DNA of 64,000 nucleotides, taken from NCBI RefSeq assembly GCF_002156875.1, contig NZ_NCSY01000010.1:62001-126000 (forward strand), read 5' to 3'. The translations under genes and the position numbers were made by a program. The first letter of the stretch is position 1. Each line of letters opens with the position of its first letter. Below, in pieces: positions 30,501 through 39,172 of the stretch. The stretch comes from Bacillus sp. EAC. GTDB taxonomy: Bacteria; Bacillota; Bacilli; Bacillales; Bacillaceae_G. Below the pieces are notes generated by a model. The model saw only the letters and a list, made by a program, of their open reading frames with translations, made no database searches and was not told the DNA's origin.

Positions 30501-30973
30501 CCAAATGATTCGCCAAACGTAACAACGTCTTGTAAGCTTTCTACCGGGCCATCGCTTCCAGGTATGATTGGTAAATTTGCATGGAGAGCTTGTTGTTTTG
30601 CCTTAATTTTATCTCCAAACATATCAAGATGTTTTGAATGAGGACCAATAAAGATGATTCCTTCTTCTTCACATCTTTGTGCAAACTTTATGTTTTCAGA
30701 TAGGAATCCATACCCTGGATGGATTGCATCTACACTATTTTTCTTAGCAATTTCAATAATTCCTTCAATATCAAGATAAGCATCAATTGGTTTTTTTCCT
30801 TTTCCAACTATATATGCTTCATCAGCCTTATAACGGTGGTACGAACCTTCATCCTCTTTTGAATAAATACCAACTGTTCTAATTCCTAATTCAGTACATG
30901 CTCTAAAAACTCGAATGGCTATTTCGCCACGATTAGCAACTAAAACCTTTTTAATTTGTTTCGTAAAAGTCAT
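27524..30973 (-). CDS. pyc: Pyruvate carboxylase
   Basis: ATP- and biotin-dependent carboxylation of pyruvate to oxaloacetate, the anaplerotic supply of the citric-acid cycle. It has 1149 residues in one chain: biotin carboxylase (about 5-455, with GGGGRGMR and the EVNPRVQVEHT motif), carboxyltransferase (about 530-800, TDTTFRDAHQSLLATR), the PYC/OADA allosteric region (about 860-1060) and a C-terminal biotinyl domain with ITEAMKMETTV, Lys being the biotin site. The start ATG 30973 has GGGAGG seven bases upstream; seven extra codons in the longer frame include that site. ftsW lies upstream. Confidence 0.98.
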   Translation of the reverse strand: MTFTKQIKKVLVANRGEIAIRVFRACTELGIRTVGIYSKEDEGSYHRYKADEAYIVGKGKKPIDAYLDIEGIIEIAKKNSVDAIHPGYGFLSENIKFAQRCEEEGIIFIGPHSKHLDMFGDKIKAKQQALHANLPIIPGSDGPVESLQDVVTFGESFGYPIIIKAALGGGGRGMRIVRTQSGLKEAYERAKSEAKAAFGSDEVYVEKYIENPKHIEVQILGDNQGNIVHLFERDCSIQRRHQKLVEVAPCTSITEDLRQRICDAAVQLMKDVEYVNAGTVEFLVSGNDFYFIEVNPRVQVEHTITEMITGIDIVQTQILIAQGNSLHSDKVGIPTQDDIPRIGFAIQARVTTEDPLNNFMPDTGKIMAYRSGGGFGVRLDTGNSFQGAVITPYYDSLLVKVTTHALTFDGAIAKLNRNLREFRIRGIKTNIPFLENVMQHPDFLSGEYNTSFVDSSPELFVFAKRRDRGTKLLNYVGNVTVNGFPGITVKEKPSFEEVIIPNVSDIQVADKGTKQLLDKLGPDEFSKWLKNQPNVLFTDTTFRDAHQSLLATRIRSKDLQAVAEQTSKLLPNLFSMEMWGGATFDVAYRFLNEDPWERLLNLREQVPNVLFQMLLRGSNAVGYKNYPDNLVKKFIEASAQAGIDVFRIFDSLNWIKGMEVAIDAVRDNGKLAEASICYTGDILDPTRTKYNLAYYKELAKDLESAGAHILAIKDMAGLLKPQAAYALISELKDTVNLPIHLHTHDTSGNGLYTYVKAIEAGIDVVDVAIGSMSGLTSQPSANSLYYALQGSDFETNLNIKGLEQLSTYWEGVRKYYSSFESGMVSPHTEVYQHEMPGGQYSNLKQQAKAVGLGERFESVKDMYGRVNQLFGDVVKVTPSSKVVGDMALFMVQNNLDEDDIYEKGEGIDFPDSVVEFFEGQLGQPHGGFPKSLQRIILKGKQPLTERAGETLKPIDFKDVEEYLYRSLKRQVTNFDVLAYCLYPKVYMDYQKNVDSYGDLSVLDTPTFFHGMKLDEEIKVDIERGKTLIVKLVSIGQAQLDGTRVIYFELNGQPREIVIKDYSIKSTVIQKRKGEPSNPNHINATMPGTVLDVLIKKGDVVEKGQTLVITEAMKMETTVQSPFTGVVKDLFITSGESIATGDLLIELVQR

Positions 30974-31049
30974 TATAAAGCCTCCCGTATTCATGAAAGA
31001 TAATTATCAATAAATAAACAATAAAGTTTACTAAGACCAATATAAATTG

Positions 31050-32192
31050 TTACAAAGTTTCTTTTGAAATTTTATTTCGTATTGATATATTCATTAAAAT
31101 ACCTGCCATCGAAAGCATAACAATCATGGATGTTCCTCCATAACTAACATAAGGTAAAGGAACACCTGTAAGTGGGATAAGGGAAGTTACCCCGCCAATA
31201 TTAATAAATGTTTGAATTGCGATCATCGCACAAATACCTGTTGCTAATAACGTATCGAATGAATCATTCGATTTATGAGCAATAAGCAAACCACGCCATA
31301 CAATTAAAAATAAACAAGTAATGACAATAACTACCCCAATTAAACCTGTTTCTTCGCCAATTATAGCCAAGATAAAGTCTGTGTGAGGTTCAGGTAAGTA
31401 CCCTAATTTCTGTATACTTTTACCTAACCCTACTCCCGTTAGACCACCATTAGCAAATGCAATCATTGAATTTACTATTTGAAATCCAATCCCTTGAGCA
31501 TAGTCAAATGGATTACGGAAAGCTAAAAACCGATTTACTTGTACATCTGTTAATCCAACACCAAAACTTACGCAAAAACTAACAAGCGGATAGAGTACCA
31601 GTACTCCACCTGTAAATAATACAATCAATCTTTTCACGATAAATCCGCTACAAAACGAGACGGTCGCACATGCAAGTATGATTAGAATCGCTGTTCCTGT
31701 ATCAGGCTGCATCCTAAGTAAAACGACAAACAAAAAGATTACAATCCAAGGGGCAAAAAGCATTTTCCAGTTTTTTGTAATTCCCTTTTGTCTCTTTGAG
31801 TACCAACCTGCTAACAGCATAATTGAACTTAATTTAATTAACTCGGCAGGTTGAATTCCAAAAACCCAACTTTTTGCGTTATTAACTACTTGACCAAATA
31901 GCAATACTGCTATAAGTAACAAAACACTAATGATTAAATTTAAAAATAAAATAATTCTTTTCCGAAAAATAGTTGCTGGCATTAACATTAAAAATATAAA
32001 AGCTACCATACCAACTTCAAATGACAATAATTGTTTTCGAAAAAAATAATCACTAGGCCAGTGCATGCTTTGATAACGAATTGTTGGTAATGCCGAGCTT
32101 GCACTATATACCATAATCAATCCAAATAAACATAAAATTAGTAGTGGAACTATAATCATATAATCCATATTCTTCAAATATTTTTTTAACAT
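31050..32192 (-). CDS. ftsW: FtsW/RodA/SpoVE-family SEDS peptidoglycan polymerase FtsW
   Basis: Septal peptidoglycan glycosyltransferase of the SEDS family, 380 residues with about ten membrane helices. Family motifs: LMVYSASSA in helix 1, WVFGIQPAELIKLS, MQPDTGTAILI, GLTGVGLGKSIQKLGYLPEPHTDFILAIIGEETG (the large extracellular catalytic loop, around residue 265) and PLPYVSYGG. The Bacillus ftsW-pycA adjacency identifies it as FtsW rather than RodA or SpoVE. It is about 20 residues shorter than B. subtilis FtsW at the ends. Its ribosome-binding site (CAGGGATG) is weak. Confidence 0.94.
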   Translation of the reverse strand: MLKKYLKNMDYMIIVPLLILCLFGLIMVYSASSALPTIRYQSMHWPSDYFFRKQLLSFEVGMVAFIFLMLMPATIFRKRIILFLNLIISVLLLIAVLLFGQVVNNAKSWVFGIQPAELIKLSSIMLLAGWYSKRQKGITKNWKMLFAPWIVIFLFVVLLRMQPDTGTAILIILACATVSFCSGFIVKRLIVLFTGGVLVLYPLVSFCVSFGVGLTDVQVNRFLAFRNPFDYAQGIGFQIVNSMIAFANGGLTGVGLGKSIQKLGYLPEPHTDFILAIIGEETGLIGVVIVITCLFLIVWRGLLIAHKSNDSFDTLLATGICAMIAIQTFINIGGVTSLIPLTGVPLPYVSYGGTSMIVMLSMAGILMNISIRNKISKETL

Positions 32193-32420
32193 TATTAAAT
32201 CATCCCTGCTTTGATTCTTTATACATTATGTATTCAACGATTTTGTAAAATTCCCTTTTTAAATAATCATATTGTAACATAGATTAATAGATTAATTCCT
32301 TTTGTATTTTAAAAAATGATTGTTTTCGAAAACTTTGTTGTTAATAAACATTTAGATTCCATAATTCCCACTCTAAGCTGCTCTTATTATTTTCACATTG
32401 CCAGAAAAGGTCCTAAAAAA

Positions 32421-32458
32421 TATTAAAAAAGCTCAAACAACTTAATGTTTGAGCTCAT
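32421..32458 (-). terminator. Terminator of ylaN
   Basis: Minus-strand stem GAGCTCAAACA / TGTTTGAGCTT with a 6-base loop and a T-run. It lies 12 bases after the ylaN stop. The rest of the 277-base gap up to ftsW is AT-rich with no recognised element. Confidence 0.88.
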
Positions 32459-32469
32459 GAAAATTGAAA

Positions 32470-32760
32470 CTATCTATTTTTTTTGTTTGTGTATGCTTCA
32501 TGCAAAGCAGATAATTGACGTTCAAGTTCTGAAAGAAGGTCTTTACCTTGCTCAACTTCAATTAAACCAAGTCGAGAAGCAAAATCAATTTCTCTAGAAA
32601 GACCGAACATTTGAGTATCTAAAACCTCTTCATATAGAGGGCATTGTGGCATTGTTAAATGATCAAGTTGTACATTTATTAATTTTAGTATCTTTTCAGC
32701 ATCTTTTTTTAGTAATTCAAATGCTTTTTCTTTATAATCTGTTACAGCATCAGACCTCAA
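32470..32760 (-). CDS. ylaN: YlaN, iron-linked regulator of Fur activity
   Basis: Small helical protein (UPF0358), 96 residues: [46 protein letters not shown] is the family core. In B. subtilis and S. aureus YlaN binds iron and relieves Fur repression, and it is essential under low iron. The start is TTG 32760, seven bases behind GCGGAGGGA; a GTG at 32784 overlaps that site. It is placed upstream of ftsW, as in B. subtilis, but with its own terminator. Confidence 0.93.
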   Translation of the reverse strand: MRSDAVTDYKEKAFELLKKDAEKILKLINVQLDHLTMPQCPLYEEVLDTQMFGLSREIDFASRLGLIEVEQGKDLLSELERQLSALHEAYTNKKNR

Positions 32761-32954
32761 TTTTCTCCCTCCGCTTCCGTACACGCTATACTATTTAATA
32801 TTATAGTTCTTTTTAATAAAAATCAACACTTAAGCTATATATTTCCAAATATGTAAAAAAACAATTACATGCTCAATCTAAATCACTTGTTTCAACAAAT
32901 TAAGTATAGTACATTTTCACGTTTTGATTCTTTTACTTCTATCTATTTTTAAAA

Positions 32955-33125
32955 TACAACTGATTTCCATTCTATGATGCTCGCTTCCCTTTGAGCTGGC
33001 GTTGAGCTACCTCGTTGCATTAGTTCCTACTAACTAAGTTCTCACCTTCCTTATAAAACCAAAGGAGTCTCACCTCTCAGATTAAACATATTCTTAATCT
33101 ACGGTTTGCTTAAAATATACCCCTT
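32955..33125. repeat. Family A repeat between ylaN and the ylaL-like gene
   Basis: Diverged copy in a 494-base gap: CTGATTTCCATTC, GATGCTCGCTTCCC, GAGCTACCTCGTTGCATTAG, GTTCTCACCTTCC and AAAGGAGTCTCACC follow the order of the 6.95-kb copy. Flanking DNA (32785-32950 and 33125-33240) is AT-rich and shows nothing else. Confidence 0.6.
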
Positions 33126-33254
33126 CAAAAACAATGCTCAATTTGAAAAGAGTCATTTTTATGATTATTTATCAATATTTTGACTAATAAATTGCCTTAC
33201 GATTGTTAATAGTCGTACACTATAGATATATTTTGTATTCGAAGGAGTTATACA

Positions 33255-33743
33255 ATGAGTGATGTTTTTTTAATTTCAGGCGAAGTAGATTTTCCCCTAA
33301 CAATCGATCCAAGTGTTTGGATATTTGATGAACGAAAAATTGAGTTAGAGAACTTATTTAATGACGACAAAGTGAAAGAAGATGCAAATGAAAAGTATAC
33401 AAAAGCGGTATCAAAGCATTGGGATCGAGAAATTACTGAAGGTTCAAAGGTAGACAATAGTCAACCTTTTGCAGCTCAGAAAAAACAATGGTTAAAAGAG
33501 TCATATGCGATGCCATTTTCTTATTTCATAGAAAATAGCAAACCTAGAAACCGAAATCAAAATGTTACAATTGAAACAGAAAATTCAACGATTGTTTTAC
33601 CTTTTGAAACTGTTTTTGAAAGTTTTTTAGCATTTTCAAATAAAGGCAAAATGATTACTGAAGGTGGACCCGTACATCTTTACTTTAACGACGGTTCAAA
33701 CAAAGATACACCGATTACGTCAATTCGCAAGATAATTTTCTAA
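33255..33743 (+). CDS. Conserved hypothetical protein, YlaL position
   Basis: Acidic cytosolic protein of 162 residues: MSDVFLISGEVDFPLTIDPSVWIFDERKIELENLF, then a charged helix and FAAQKKQWLKESYAMPFSYFIENSKPRNRNQ, ending in beta-rich sequence with INDGS-like FNDGSNKDTPITSIRKI. GAAGGAG lies eight bases before the start. It has no membrane segment or recognised catalytic motif; homologues in the B. cereus group have been labelled peptidyl-prolyl isomerase without a recognisable PPIase motif (from memory). The site between ylaN and ylaK is that of B. subtilis ylaL. Confidence 0.75.
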   Translation: MSDVFLISGEVDFPLTIDPSVWIFDERKIELENLFNDDKVKEDANEKYTKAVSKHWDREITEGSKVDNSQPFAAQKKQWLKESYAMPFSYFIENSKPRNRNQNVTIETENSTIVLPFETVFESFLAFSNKGKMITEGGPVHLYFNDGSNKDTPITSIRKIIF

Positions 33744-33749
33744 ACAAAA

Positions 33750-33788
33750 GAACATCCTACCTGTTTTACTCGGTAGGATGTTTTTTTA
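33750..33788. terminator. Bidirectional terminator between the ylaL-like gene and ylaK
   Basis: Stem ACATCCTACC / GGTAGGATGT with a loop of about 9 bases and a T7 tract on the plus strand that overlaps the ylaK stop codon. Confidence 0.88.
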
Positions 33789-35114
33789 AAGTAGGTCTGC
33801 AGCAAGTTGTGCTATTGATGAGCGTTCCCCTTTAATTAACTTTACATGACCACTAATTTTTTGGTCCTTAAATTTCTCAACAACATATGTTAACCCATTG
33901 TTATATTCATCTAAATATGGATGATCAATTTGTTCTGGATCACCCATTAACACAATTTTACTCCGATCTCCAACTCGAGTTAAAATCGTCTTGACTTCAT
34001 GTCGCGTCAGATTTTGAGCTTCGTCAATAATAATAAATTGCTCAGGTATACTTCTACCTCTAATATAAGTTAAGGCCTCCACTTCTATTGAGCCCATCCC
34101 AGCTAAAATGGCATCAAGTTCTCCTGGTTTTTTAGTATTAAATAAATATTCTAGATTATCATAAATCGGTTGCATCCATGGTCGTAGTTTTTCATCTTTC
34201 TCACCTGGTAGATAACCTAAATCTTTCCCAACAGGTACGATTGGTCTTGCAACTAATAACTTTTTATAATTTTGAAGGTCCTCTGTTTGCATAAGTCCAG
34301 CTGCTAAAGCTAATAATGTTTTTCCTGTACCAGCTTTACCAATTAATGTAACAAGTGGAATATCATCTCTTAATAATAATTCTAATGCCATCGATTGTTG
34401 AGCATTTCTTGGTCGAATTCCCCATATATGTTCATTTGAAAAAACAAACTTTTTGATCTTCGTTCCAGTTTTATCTACGATTCCTAAAGCTGAACTTGAA
34501 CCACCTAAGGCATCTTTCAAAACAATAAATTGATTTGAATAAAACGGATGATTTGCAATATCTGAAACTGGCAACTCTGCTTTTTCATAAAATTTATTTA
34601 ATAAATCTGTATTTATGTAGTACTCTAAATAACCAGTGTAAATATGATCTACTTCAACTACTCTATCACTTAAATAATCTTCAGCTAGTAAATTTAAGGC
34701 ATCAGCTTTTACTCGAACTAACGTATCTTTACTAACTAAAATGACGGTTTTTCCACTTACCTTTGCCTCTTCTTCAAGTGATAAGTTTTTAGCAACTGCT
34801 AAAATTCGATTATCATTTGTTTTTTCAACAAATATTTCTTGAAGCTGTTGAAATGATCGATGATTTAATTCAATTCTAAACGTACCACCATTTTCAAGAG
34901 GAATACTTTCATGTAATTTTCCTAGTTCTCGAAAGCTATCGATTAATTTGGAAACATATCTAGCATTGCGACCAACCTCATCCATATATCTCTTCTTTGA
35001 ATCTACCTCTTCTAATACAACTGCTGGTACAACGACATCGTTGTCTTCAAACGAAAAGATCGCTAGTGGGTCTTGCAATAGTACATTGGTGTCGAGAACA
35101 TATATTTTACTCAA
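33786..35114 (-). CDS. ylaK: PIN-PhoH2 ATPase/RNase YlaK
   Basis: Two-domain protein of 442 residues. An N-terminal PIN nuclease domain (about 3-140; acidic residues in VLDTNVLLQDP and VLEEVDSKK, with VSKDTLVRVKAD near its end) is fused to a PhoH ATPase (about 225-440; Walker A GKAGTGKT at 259-266, Walker B FIIIDEAQNL). Such PhoH2 proteins act as sequence-specific RNA helicase/RNases in mycobacteria; the Bacillus role is not established. It is read from its own unit; no terminator separates it from the upstream 35268 gene. Confidence 0.93.
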   Translation of the reverse strand: MSKIYVLDTNVLLQDPLAIFSFEDNDVVVPAVVLEEVDSKKRYMDEVGRNARYVSKLIDSFRELGKLHESIPLENGGTFRIELNHRSFQQLQEIFVEKTNDNRILAVAKNLSLEEEAKVSGKTVILVSKDTLVRVKADALNLLAEDYLSDRVVEVDHIYTGYLEYYINTDLLNKFYEKAELPVSDIANHPFYSNQFIVLKDALGGSSSALGIVDKTGTKIKKFVFSNEHIWGIRPRNAQQSMALELLLRDDIPLVTLIGKAGTGKTLLALAAGLMQTEDLQNYKKLLVARPIVPVGKDLGYLPGEKDEKLRPWMQPIYDNLEYLFNTKKPGELDAILAGMGSIEVEALTYIRGRSIPEQFIIIDEAQNLTRHEVKTILTRVGDRSKIVLMGDPEQIDHPYLDEYNNGLTYVVEKFKDQKISGHVKLIKGERSSIAQLAADLL

Positions 35115-35267
35115 TCCTTAACCTCCTGACTCAAATAACTAAGAATAAAATAATTTTATTTAATTCTAAATACATGTTTTAAAAACATGGTTACTAGTCA
35201 AAGAATGGACGAACCGTTTATATATTATATGAAATTCTCTATACTTTAGAATACGTTTTAATTACCA

Positions 35268-35729
35268 TCAAGCCTCATAGGTTTTCAATCCGTTTAGTAC
35301 TGCCAGATCTAATTTCTTTGCAGCTCTTTCATCATATGTTTTTGCGTATGCTGGCTCTGTCACTATTTTTGAGCCATAAAATAATATATTTTTAACTTCT
35401 TTTATCTCTACTTCAATACAAGCTAACTTTAATGGAATTGAAGGCAATTGCTTTGTTAAAACTTTTGCATCTCCTAAAATACTGTACACTGTTTCATTTG
35501 AAAATAAGCTTAATGAAACTCCTTGAACTGCTTCAATATTTGAAACAATAAATGAACGTTGATCTACTGCAAAACGAATTGTTTTATCATCTAACGCGAT
35601 CAACCAAGAAATTGCATTTGTTACCGGTGTATTTTTTTCGTTGTTCACAGTACTTAAAAATACAATTTTTTCTCTGTTGCAGTCTTCAAATAAAACAGGC
35701 GACAATGTTTTTTCAATACTATTTGCCAT
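35268..35729 (-). CDS. Pyridoxamine 5'-phosphate oxidase-fold (FMN-binding split barrel) protein
   Basis: Small split-barrel flavoprotein-like sequence of 153 residues: KIVFLSTVNNEKNTPVTNAISWLIALDDKTIRFAV, then VSLSLFSNETVYSILGDAKVL, and the beta-strand LACIEVEIKEVKNILFYG. This is the general PPOX-like fold; it is too short and lacks the substrate motifs of true PdxH, so the reaction is unknown. The start is ATG 35729, or TTG 35732, which is better spaced from AAGGAGATG. It is not among the usual B. subtilis yla genes, though similar genes occur in related genomes. Confidence 0.78.
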   Translation of the reverse strand: MANSIEKTLSPVLFEDCNREKIVFLSTVNNEKNTPVTNAISWLIALDDKTIRFAVDQRSFIVSNIEAVQGVSLSLFSNETVYSILGDAKVLTKQLPSIPLKLACIEVEIKEVKNILFYGSKIVTEPAYAKTYDERAAKKLDLAVLNGLKTYEA

Positions 35730-35883
35730 CAAGGTTTCATCTCCTTTAATTAAAGAGTATACTAATATAATTCAAAGTTTACCTGAAAACTTCCTGCTAA
35801 TTAAATTGATTTCTAAAAATATATTCTGAACCGTGCTATAATTATGTTAACTTAAGTTATAGATATAAGGAGAGAAACTTTAC

Positions 35884-36084
35884 ATGAGAGTTAAATGTAT
35901 GATTTGTGATAAAACAGAATCCATCAGTGATGAATCACCAATCGCAAAAAAATTAAGAAATCGTCCTATCCATACATATACTTGTTCTGAATGTTACGAT
36001 CGAATTGCTGTAAAAACTGAACAAAGAATCGCTACTGGTAAATTCCGTTTTTTAAAACCAATGAAAGACAATGATGAATGGTAA
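35884..36084 (+). CDS. ylaI: YlaI, small zinc-ribbon protein (DUF2197)
   Basis: Protein of 66 residues: MRVKCMICDKTES with CxxC at residues 5-8 and a second CxxC (TCSECYD) at about 34-37, so a treble-clef or zinc-ribbon fold is expected. The basic C-terminal half IAVKTEQRIATGKFRFL suggests nucleic-acid contact (inference). AAGGAGAG lies nine bases upstream. The function is unknown. An imperfect hairpin ATTACAATCCATT / AATGGTTGTAAT at 36095-36134 follows the gene. Confidence 0.9.
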   Translation: MRVKCMICDKTESISDESPIAKKLRNRPIHTYTCSECYDRIAVKTEQRIATGKFRFLKPMKDNDEW

Positions 36085-36190
36085 AAACAAACTAATTACA
36101 ATCCATTTTTTATATTTTTTTCAATGGTTGTAATAATGTATATTTTTTGTTTTAAAAAGAAATCAACATTCATTTATAACGGAGCCTATT

Positions 36191-36229
36191 CAAAAAAAAA
36201 AGCCTAGATTTCAATATCTAGGCTTTTAA
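36191..36229 (-). terminator. Terminator of the 36226 gene
   Basis: Stem AAAAGCCTAGAT / ATCTAGGCTTTT with loop TTCAAT and, on the minus strand, a run of ten T. It overlaps the stop of the 91-residue gene. Confidence 0.88.
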
Positions 36230-36501
36230 TATTTCTCTGGATTTACTTTTACTTGATCTAAAAAACAATCGATCATTTCAATTGGAAAACGAGTTGTTCG
36301 TTCTTTCTCCCCTTGAGTAAAGGTAATTAAATAATAATCATCAATCACTTCAATTTGTACATCTGAAACTTTATGATCTTCCTTTAAAATCGAATCAAAC
36401 ATCTCATAAGTCTCTTTTGCGGCTTCATCAGATGGTCTCGCATCATATATTACTTTAATTGTTAACCAGTTATATAAAGCATCCTGAACAGAATTCATCA
36501 T
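36226..36501 (-). CDS. Unrecognised small acidic protein
   Basis: Product of 91 residues, MMNSVQDALYNWLTIKVIYDARPSDEAAKETYEMFDSILKEDH, then a short beta-rich part VSDVQIEVIDDYYLITFTQGEKERTTRFPIEMIDCF. No motif or membrane segment. There are two tandem ATGs at 36501 and 36498 behind AAAGTGGG. It follows ylaH by 26 bases and has a strong terminator, so it is the last gene of a two-gene unit. It is plausibly conserved in Bacillaceae at this site, but I cannot name it. Confidence 0.72.
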   Translation of the reverse strand: MMNSVQDALYNWLTIKVIYDARPSDEAAKETYEMFDSILKEDHKVSDVQIEVIDDYYLITFTQGEKERTTRFPIEMIDCFLDQVKVNPEKY

Positions 36502-36527
36502 ATTCCCACTTTCTAAATCAATTAAAC

Positions 36528-36842
36528 TTATGTAGTCGCTTTACTCTTTTTGGATTGATGTAATCGAATTTTATATATTCCTAATACAAATACACTAGCT
36601 AGTAATGCTTCTACAATCGGAATTCTAAGTGCTAAAAATGTTAGAAAACTACAACCGAACATTAATAAAATATAAGTAATTAACATTTTAAGTATACTTA
36701 ATTTCTTAGCAAATCCTAAATGATATACAACGATACTAAGAACAACGATCATACCATATAATATCCACATTGAAAGTTTCGTATCGTTCGTTAGATTAAT
36801 TAATTGTGTTATGACAAATCCTAACCCTTGTGGAGTTTGCAA
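36528..36842 (-). CDS. ylaH: YlaH-like integral membrane protein
   Basis: Protein of 104 residues with three membrane helices (about 22-43, 48-72 and 75-95) and a basic C-terminus KIRLHQSKKSKATT. The pattern NLTNDTKLSMWILYGMIVVLSIVVYHLGFAKKL and PIVEALLASVFVLGIYKIR follows the YlaH family. The start is TTG 36842, with TAGGGGGAT eight bases upstream. The function is unknown. It lies downstream of typA in the order known from B. subtilis. Confidence 0.9.
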   Translation of the reverse strand: MQTPQGLGFVITQLINLTNDTKLSMWILYGMIVVLSIVVYHLGFAKKLSILKMLITYILLMFGCSFLTFLALRIPIVEALLASVFVLGIYKIRLHQSKKSKATT

Positions 36843-36860
36843 TTTGATATCCCCCTATAA

Positions 36861-36898
36861 AATAATAAAACCGACTAATTTCTAGTCGGTTTTTATTA
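36861..36898 (-). terminator. Terminator of typA
   Basis: Stem AAACCGACTA / TAGTCGGTTT with a 6-base loop and T-rich tail, between typA and ylaH. Confidence 0.88.
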
Positions 36899-36928
36899 TA
36901 TCATAATTATTTTAAAATTTAATTATTC

Positions 36929-38767
36929 TTATTCAGCGAATTTTTTCTTTTTCGCTACACGCTCACGCTCATTTTTATCAAGAATTTTTTTACGTAAACG
37001 AATTGATGAAGGTGTAACTTCACAATATTCATCATCATTTAAGTATTCTAATGATTCTTCAAGAGTCATTAAACGTGGTTTTTTCATTGTTGTAGTTTGG
37101 TCTTTATTAGCTGAACGAATGTTAGTTGCTTGTTTAACTTTAACAACGTTTACTGAAAGATCATTTTCACGATTGTGTTCGCCAACGATCATACCATCAT
37201 ATACTTCTGTTCCAACTTCAAGGAAAATCACACCACGGTCTTCTAATCCCATAATACCGTAAGTTGAAGCTTTACCAGTTTCCATAGATACTAATACGCC
37301 TTGACGACGTCCACCAACTTGACCTTGGATTGCTGGTTGATAACTGTCGAATGTATGATTAATAATTCCATAACCACGAGTTAATGTTAAAAACTCAGTT
37401 GTATAACCAATTAGGCCACGAGCAGGCACCATAAATGTTAAACGAACTTGACCACTACCATTATTTACCATGTCTTTCATTTCACCTTTACGAGCTCCCA
37501 TTGATTCCATGATAGAACCAGTATACTCTTCAGGAACATCGATTTGAACATGCTCAACAGGTTCACATTTTACACCATCAATATCACGAATAATAACTTC
37601 AGGTTTAGAAACTTGTAGTTCATATCCTTCACGACGCATGTTTTCAATTAAGATTGATAAGTGAAGTTCTCCACGACCACTTACGATCCAAACATCAGGA
37701 GAGTCAGTGTTTTCTACACGTAAACTAACATCTGTTTGAAGTTCTTGTAATAATCTTTCTTCAATTTTACGTGAAGTAACAAATTTACCTTCACGACCAG
37801 CGAATGGTGAGTTATTTACTAAGAATGTCATTTGAAGAGTTGGCTCATCAATACGTAAAATTGGAAGTGCATCTTGGTATTCAGCAGGACAAACTGTTTC
37901 ACCAACATTGATATCTTCCATTCCAGATACTGCTACTAGGTCACCAGCATGAGCTTCTTCAATTTCAATACGTTTTAATCCGATAAAACCGAACATTTTT
38001 GTGATACGGAATTGTTTAACTGATCCATCAAGTTTCATTAAAGCAACAGATTGACCAACTTTCATTGTTCCGCGGAAAATACGTCCAATACCAATACGTC
38101 CTACATAATCATTGTAATCTAACAATGTTACTTGGAATTGTAATGGTTCATCACTATTATCGATTGGTGCAGGGATATGCTCAATAATTGTGTCGAATAA
38201 TGCATTCATATTGTTTTCTTGTTTTGCAGGATCAGGTTCTAAACTTGAAGTTCCGTTAATTGCTGAAGCAAATACTACTGGGAATTCAAGTTGATCTTCA
38301 TTAGCTCCTAATTCAATAAATAAATCAATTACTTCGTCTACTACTTCTTCTGGACGAGCAAAATCACGGTCAATTTTGTTTACAACAACGATTGGTGTTA
38401 AATGTTGTTCTAAAGCTTTTTTAAGAACGAAACGAGTTTGAGGCATACATCCTTCATATGCATCAACTACTAATAAAACTCCGTCTACCATTTTCATGAT
38501 ACGTTCTACTTCTCCACCAAAGTCAGCGTGACCAGGTGTATCCATGATGTTAATACGTTTTCCTTCGTATTGAATTGCAGTGTTTTTAGCTAAAATAGTA
38601 ATACCACGTTCACGTTCTATATCATTTGAGTCCATTGCTCGTTCATTAACACTTTCGTTTGAACGGAATGTACCAGATTGTTTTAATAGTTCATCAACTA
38701 ATGTTGTTTTACCATGGTCAACGTGCGCAATAATCGCTATATTGCGTAAATCTTCTCTTTTTTTCAA
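36929..38767 (-). CDS. typA: Ribosome-associated GTPase TypA/BipA
   Basis: Translational GTPase related to EF-G, involved in ribosome assembly and stress adaptation, 612 residues. The G1 motif is AHVDHGKTTL (about 14-23), followed by RERGITILAKNTA, DTPGHADFGGEVER and NKIDRD. Then come domains II, III and V and the BipA-specific C-terminal domain (about 480-612: RRQGVLVSMETGKASTYGIM). The start is TTG 38767 behind TTAGGAGTGA. It is divergent from ylaF and has its own terminator. Codon use favours the pattern of highly expressed genes. Confidence 0.97.
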   Translation of the reverse strand: MKKREDLRNIAIIAHVDHGKTTLVDELLKQSGTFRSNESVNERAMDSNDIERERGITILAKNTAIQYEGKRINIMDTPGHADFGGEVERIMKMVDGVLLVVDAYEGCMPQTRFVLKKALEQHLTPIVVVNKIDRDFARPEEVVDEVIDLFIELGANEDQLEFPVVFASAINGTSSLEPDPAKQENNMNALFDTIIEHIPAPIDNSDEPLQFQVTLLDYNDYVGRIGIGRIFRGTMKVGQSVALMKLDGSVKQFRITKMFGFIGLKRIEIEEAHAGDLVAVSGMEDINVGETVCPAEYQDALPILRIDEPTLQMTFLVNNSPFAGREGKFVTSRKIEERLLQELQTDVSLRVENTDSPDVWIVSGRGELHLSILIENMRREGYELQVSKPEVIIRDIDGVKCEPVEHVQIDVPEEYTGSIMESMGARKGEMKDMVNNGSGQVRLTFMVPARGLIGYTTEFLTLTRGYGIINHTFDSYQPAIQGQVGGRRQGVLVSMETGKASTYGIMGLEDRGVIFLEVGTEVYDGMIVGEHNRENDLSVNVVKVKQATNIRSANKDQTTTMKKPRLMTLEESLEYLNDDEYCEVTPSSIRLRKKILDKNERERVAKKKKFAE

Positions 38768-38966
38768 GTATATTCACTCCTAAAATGTTTACACATCTGT
38801 TTTCATTATTAACTAAAACATTATAGCACATGCATTGAGTAATATCTCAATAAATTATTTTTTATCTACTATAAAATTTATATAAATATTTGGTAAAGAA
38901 AGCTTTTTCAAATTTACAACGTATTCAACATTCTGTAAAATAGAATCTGGAACAGGGGGTTTCACA

Positions 38967-39152
38967 ATGTCAAGCGCAAAATATCGTCTATTAGTTATTG
39001 CCATTTTATCTGTCATTTTTCTTATTCTTGTAGGGGTTACTTTAGCTGAAAAAAGTGTTATTGGTGCATCCATCTCACTTATTTTATCAATCCTAACAGT
39101 AGGTTATGGTTTCATAACGCGTGCAAAATTAAAAAGAGAAGGTAAGCTATAA
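38967..39152 (+). CDS. ylaF: YlaF-like small membrane protein (DUF5325)
   Basis: Membrane protein of 61 residues with two hydrophobic helices (about 7-26 and 31-50) and a basic C-terminal tail RAKLKREGKL. CAGGGGGTTTCACA precedes the ATG. The pattern and position next to typA fit B. subtilis YlaF. The function is unknown. Its stop codon lies in the loop of the following terminator. Confidence 0.85.
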   Translation: MSSAKYRLLVIAILSVIFLILVGVTLAEKSVIGASISLILSILTVGYGFITRAKLKREGKL

Positions 39153-39172
39153 TACTTACCTTCTCTTTTTAT
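39134..39172. terminator. Terminator overlapping the ylaF stop
   Basis: Stem AGAGAAGGTAAG / CTTACCTTCTCT, with the ylaF TAA in the 8-base loop, followed by TTTTTATTT. The minus-strand flank is A/T-rich too, so it may also serve the convergent suhB-type gene. Confidence 0.88.

Noticed and set aside
32330-32410. Possible further family A remnant between ylaN and ftsW
   Set aside because: Only scattered short matches (ATTCCC, CTCTAAGCTGCTC); too little to call.
38855-39073. 72-codon minus-strand frame opposite ylaF
   Set aside because: Overlaps ylaF, which has a good start and conserved pattern; the reverse frame has none.
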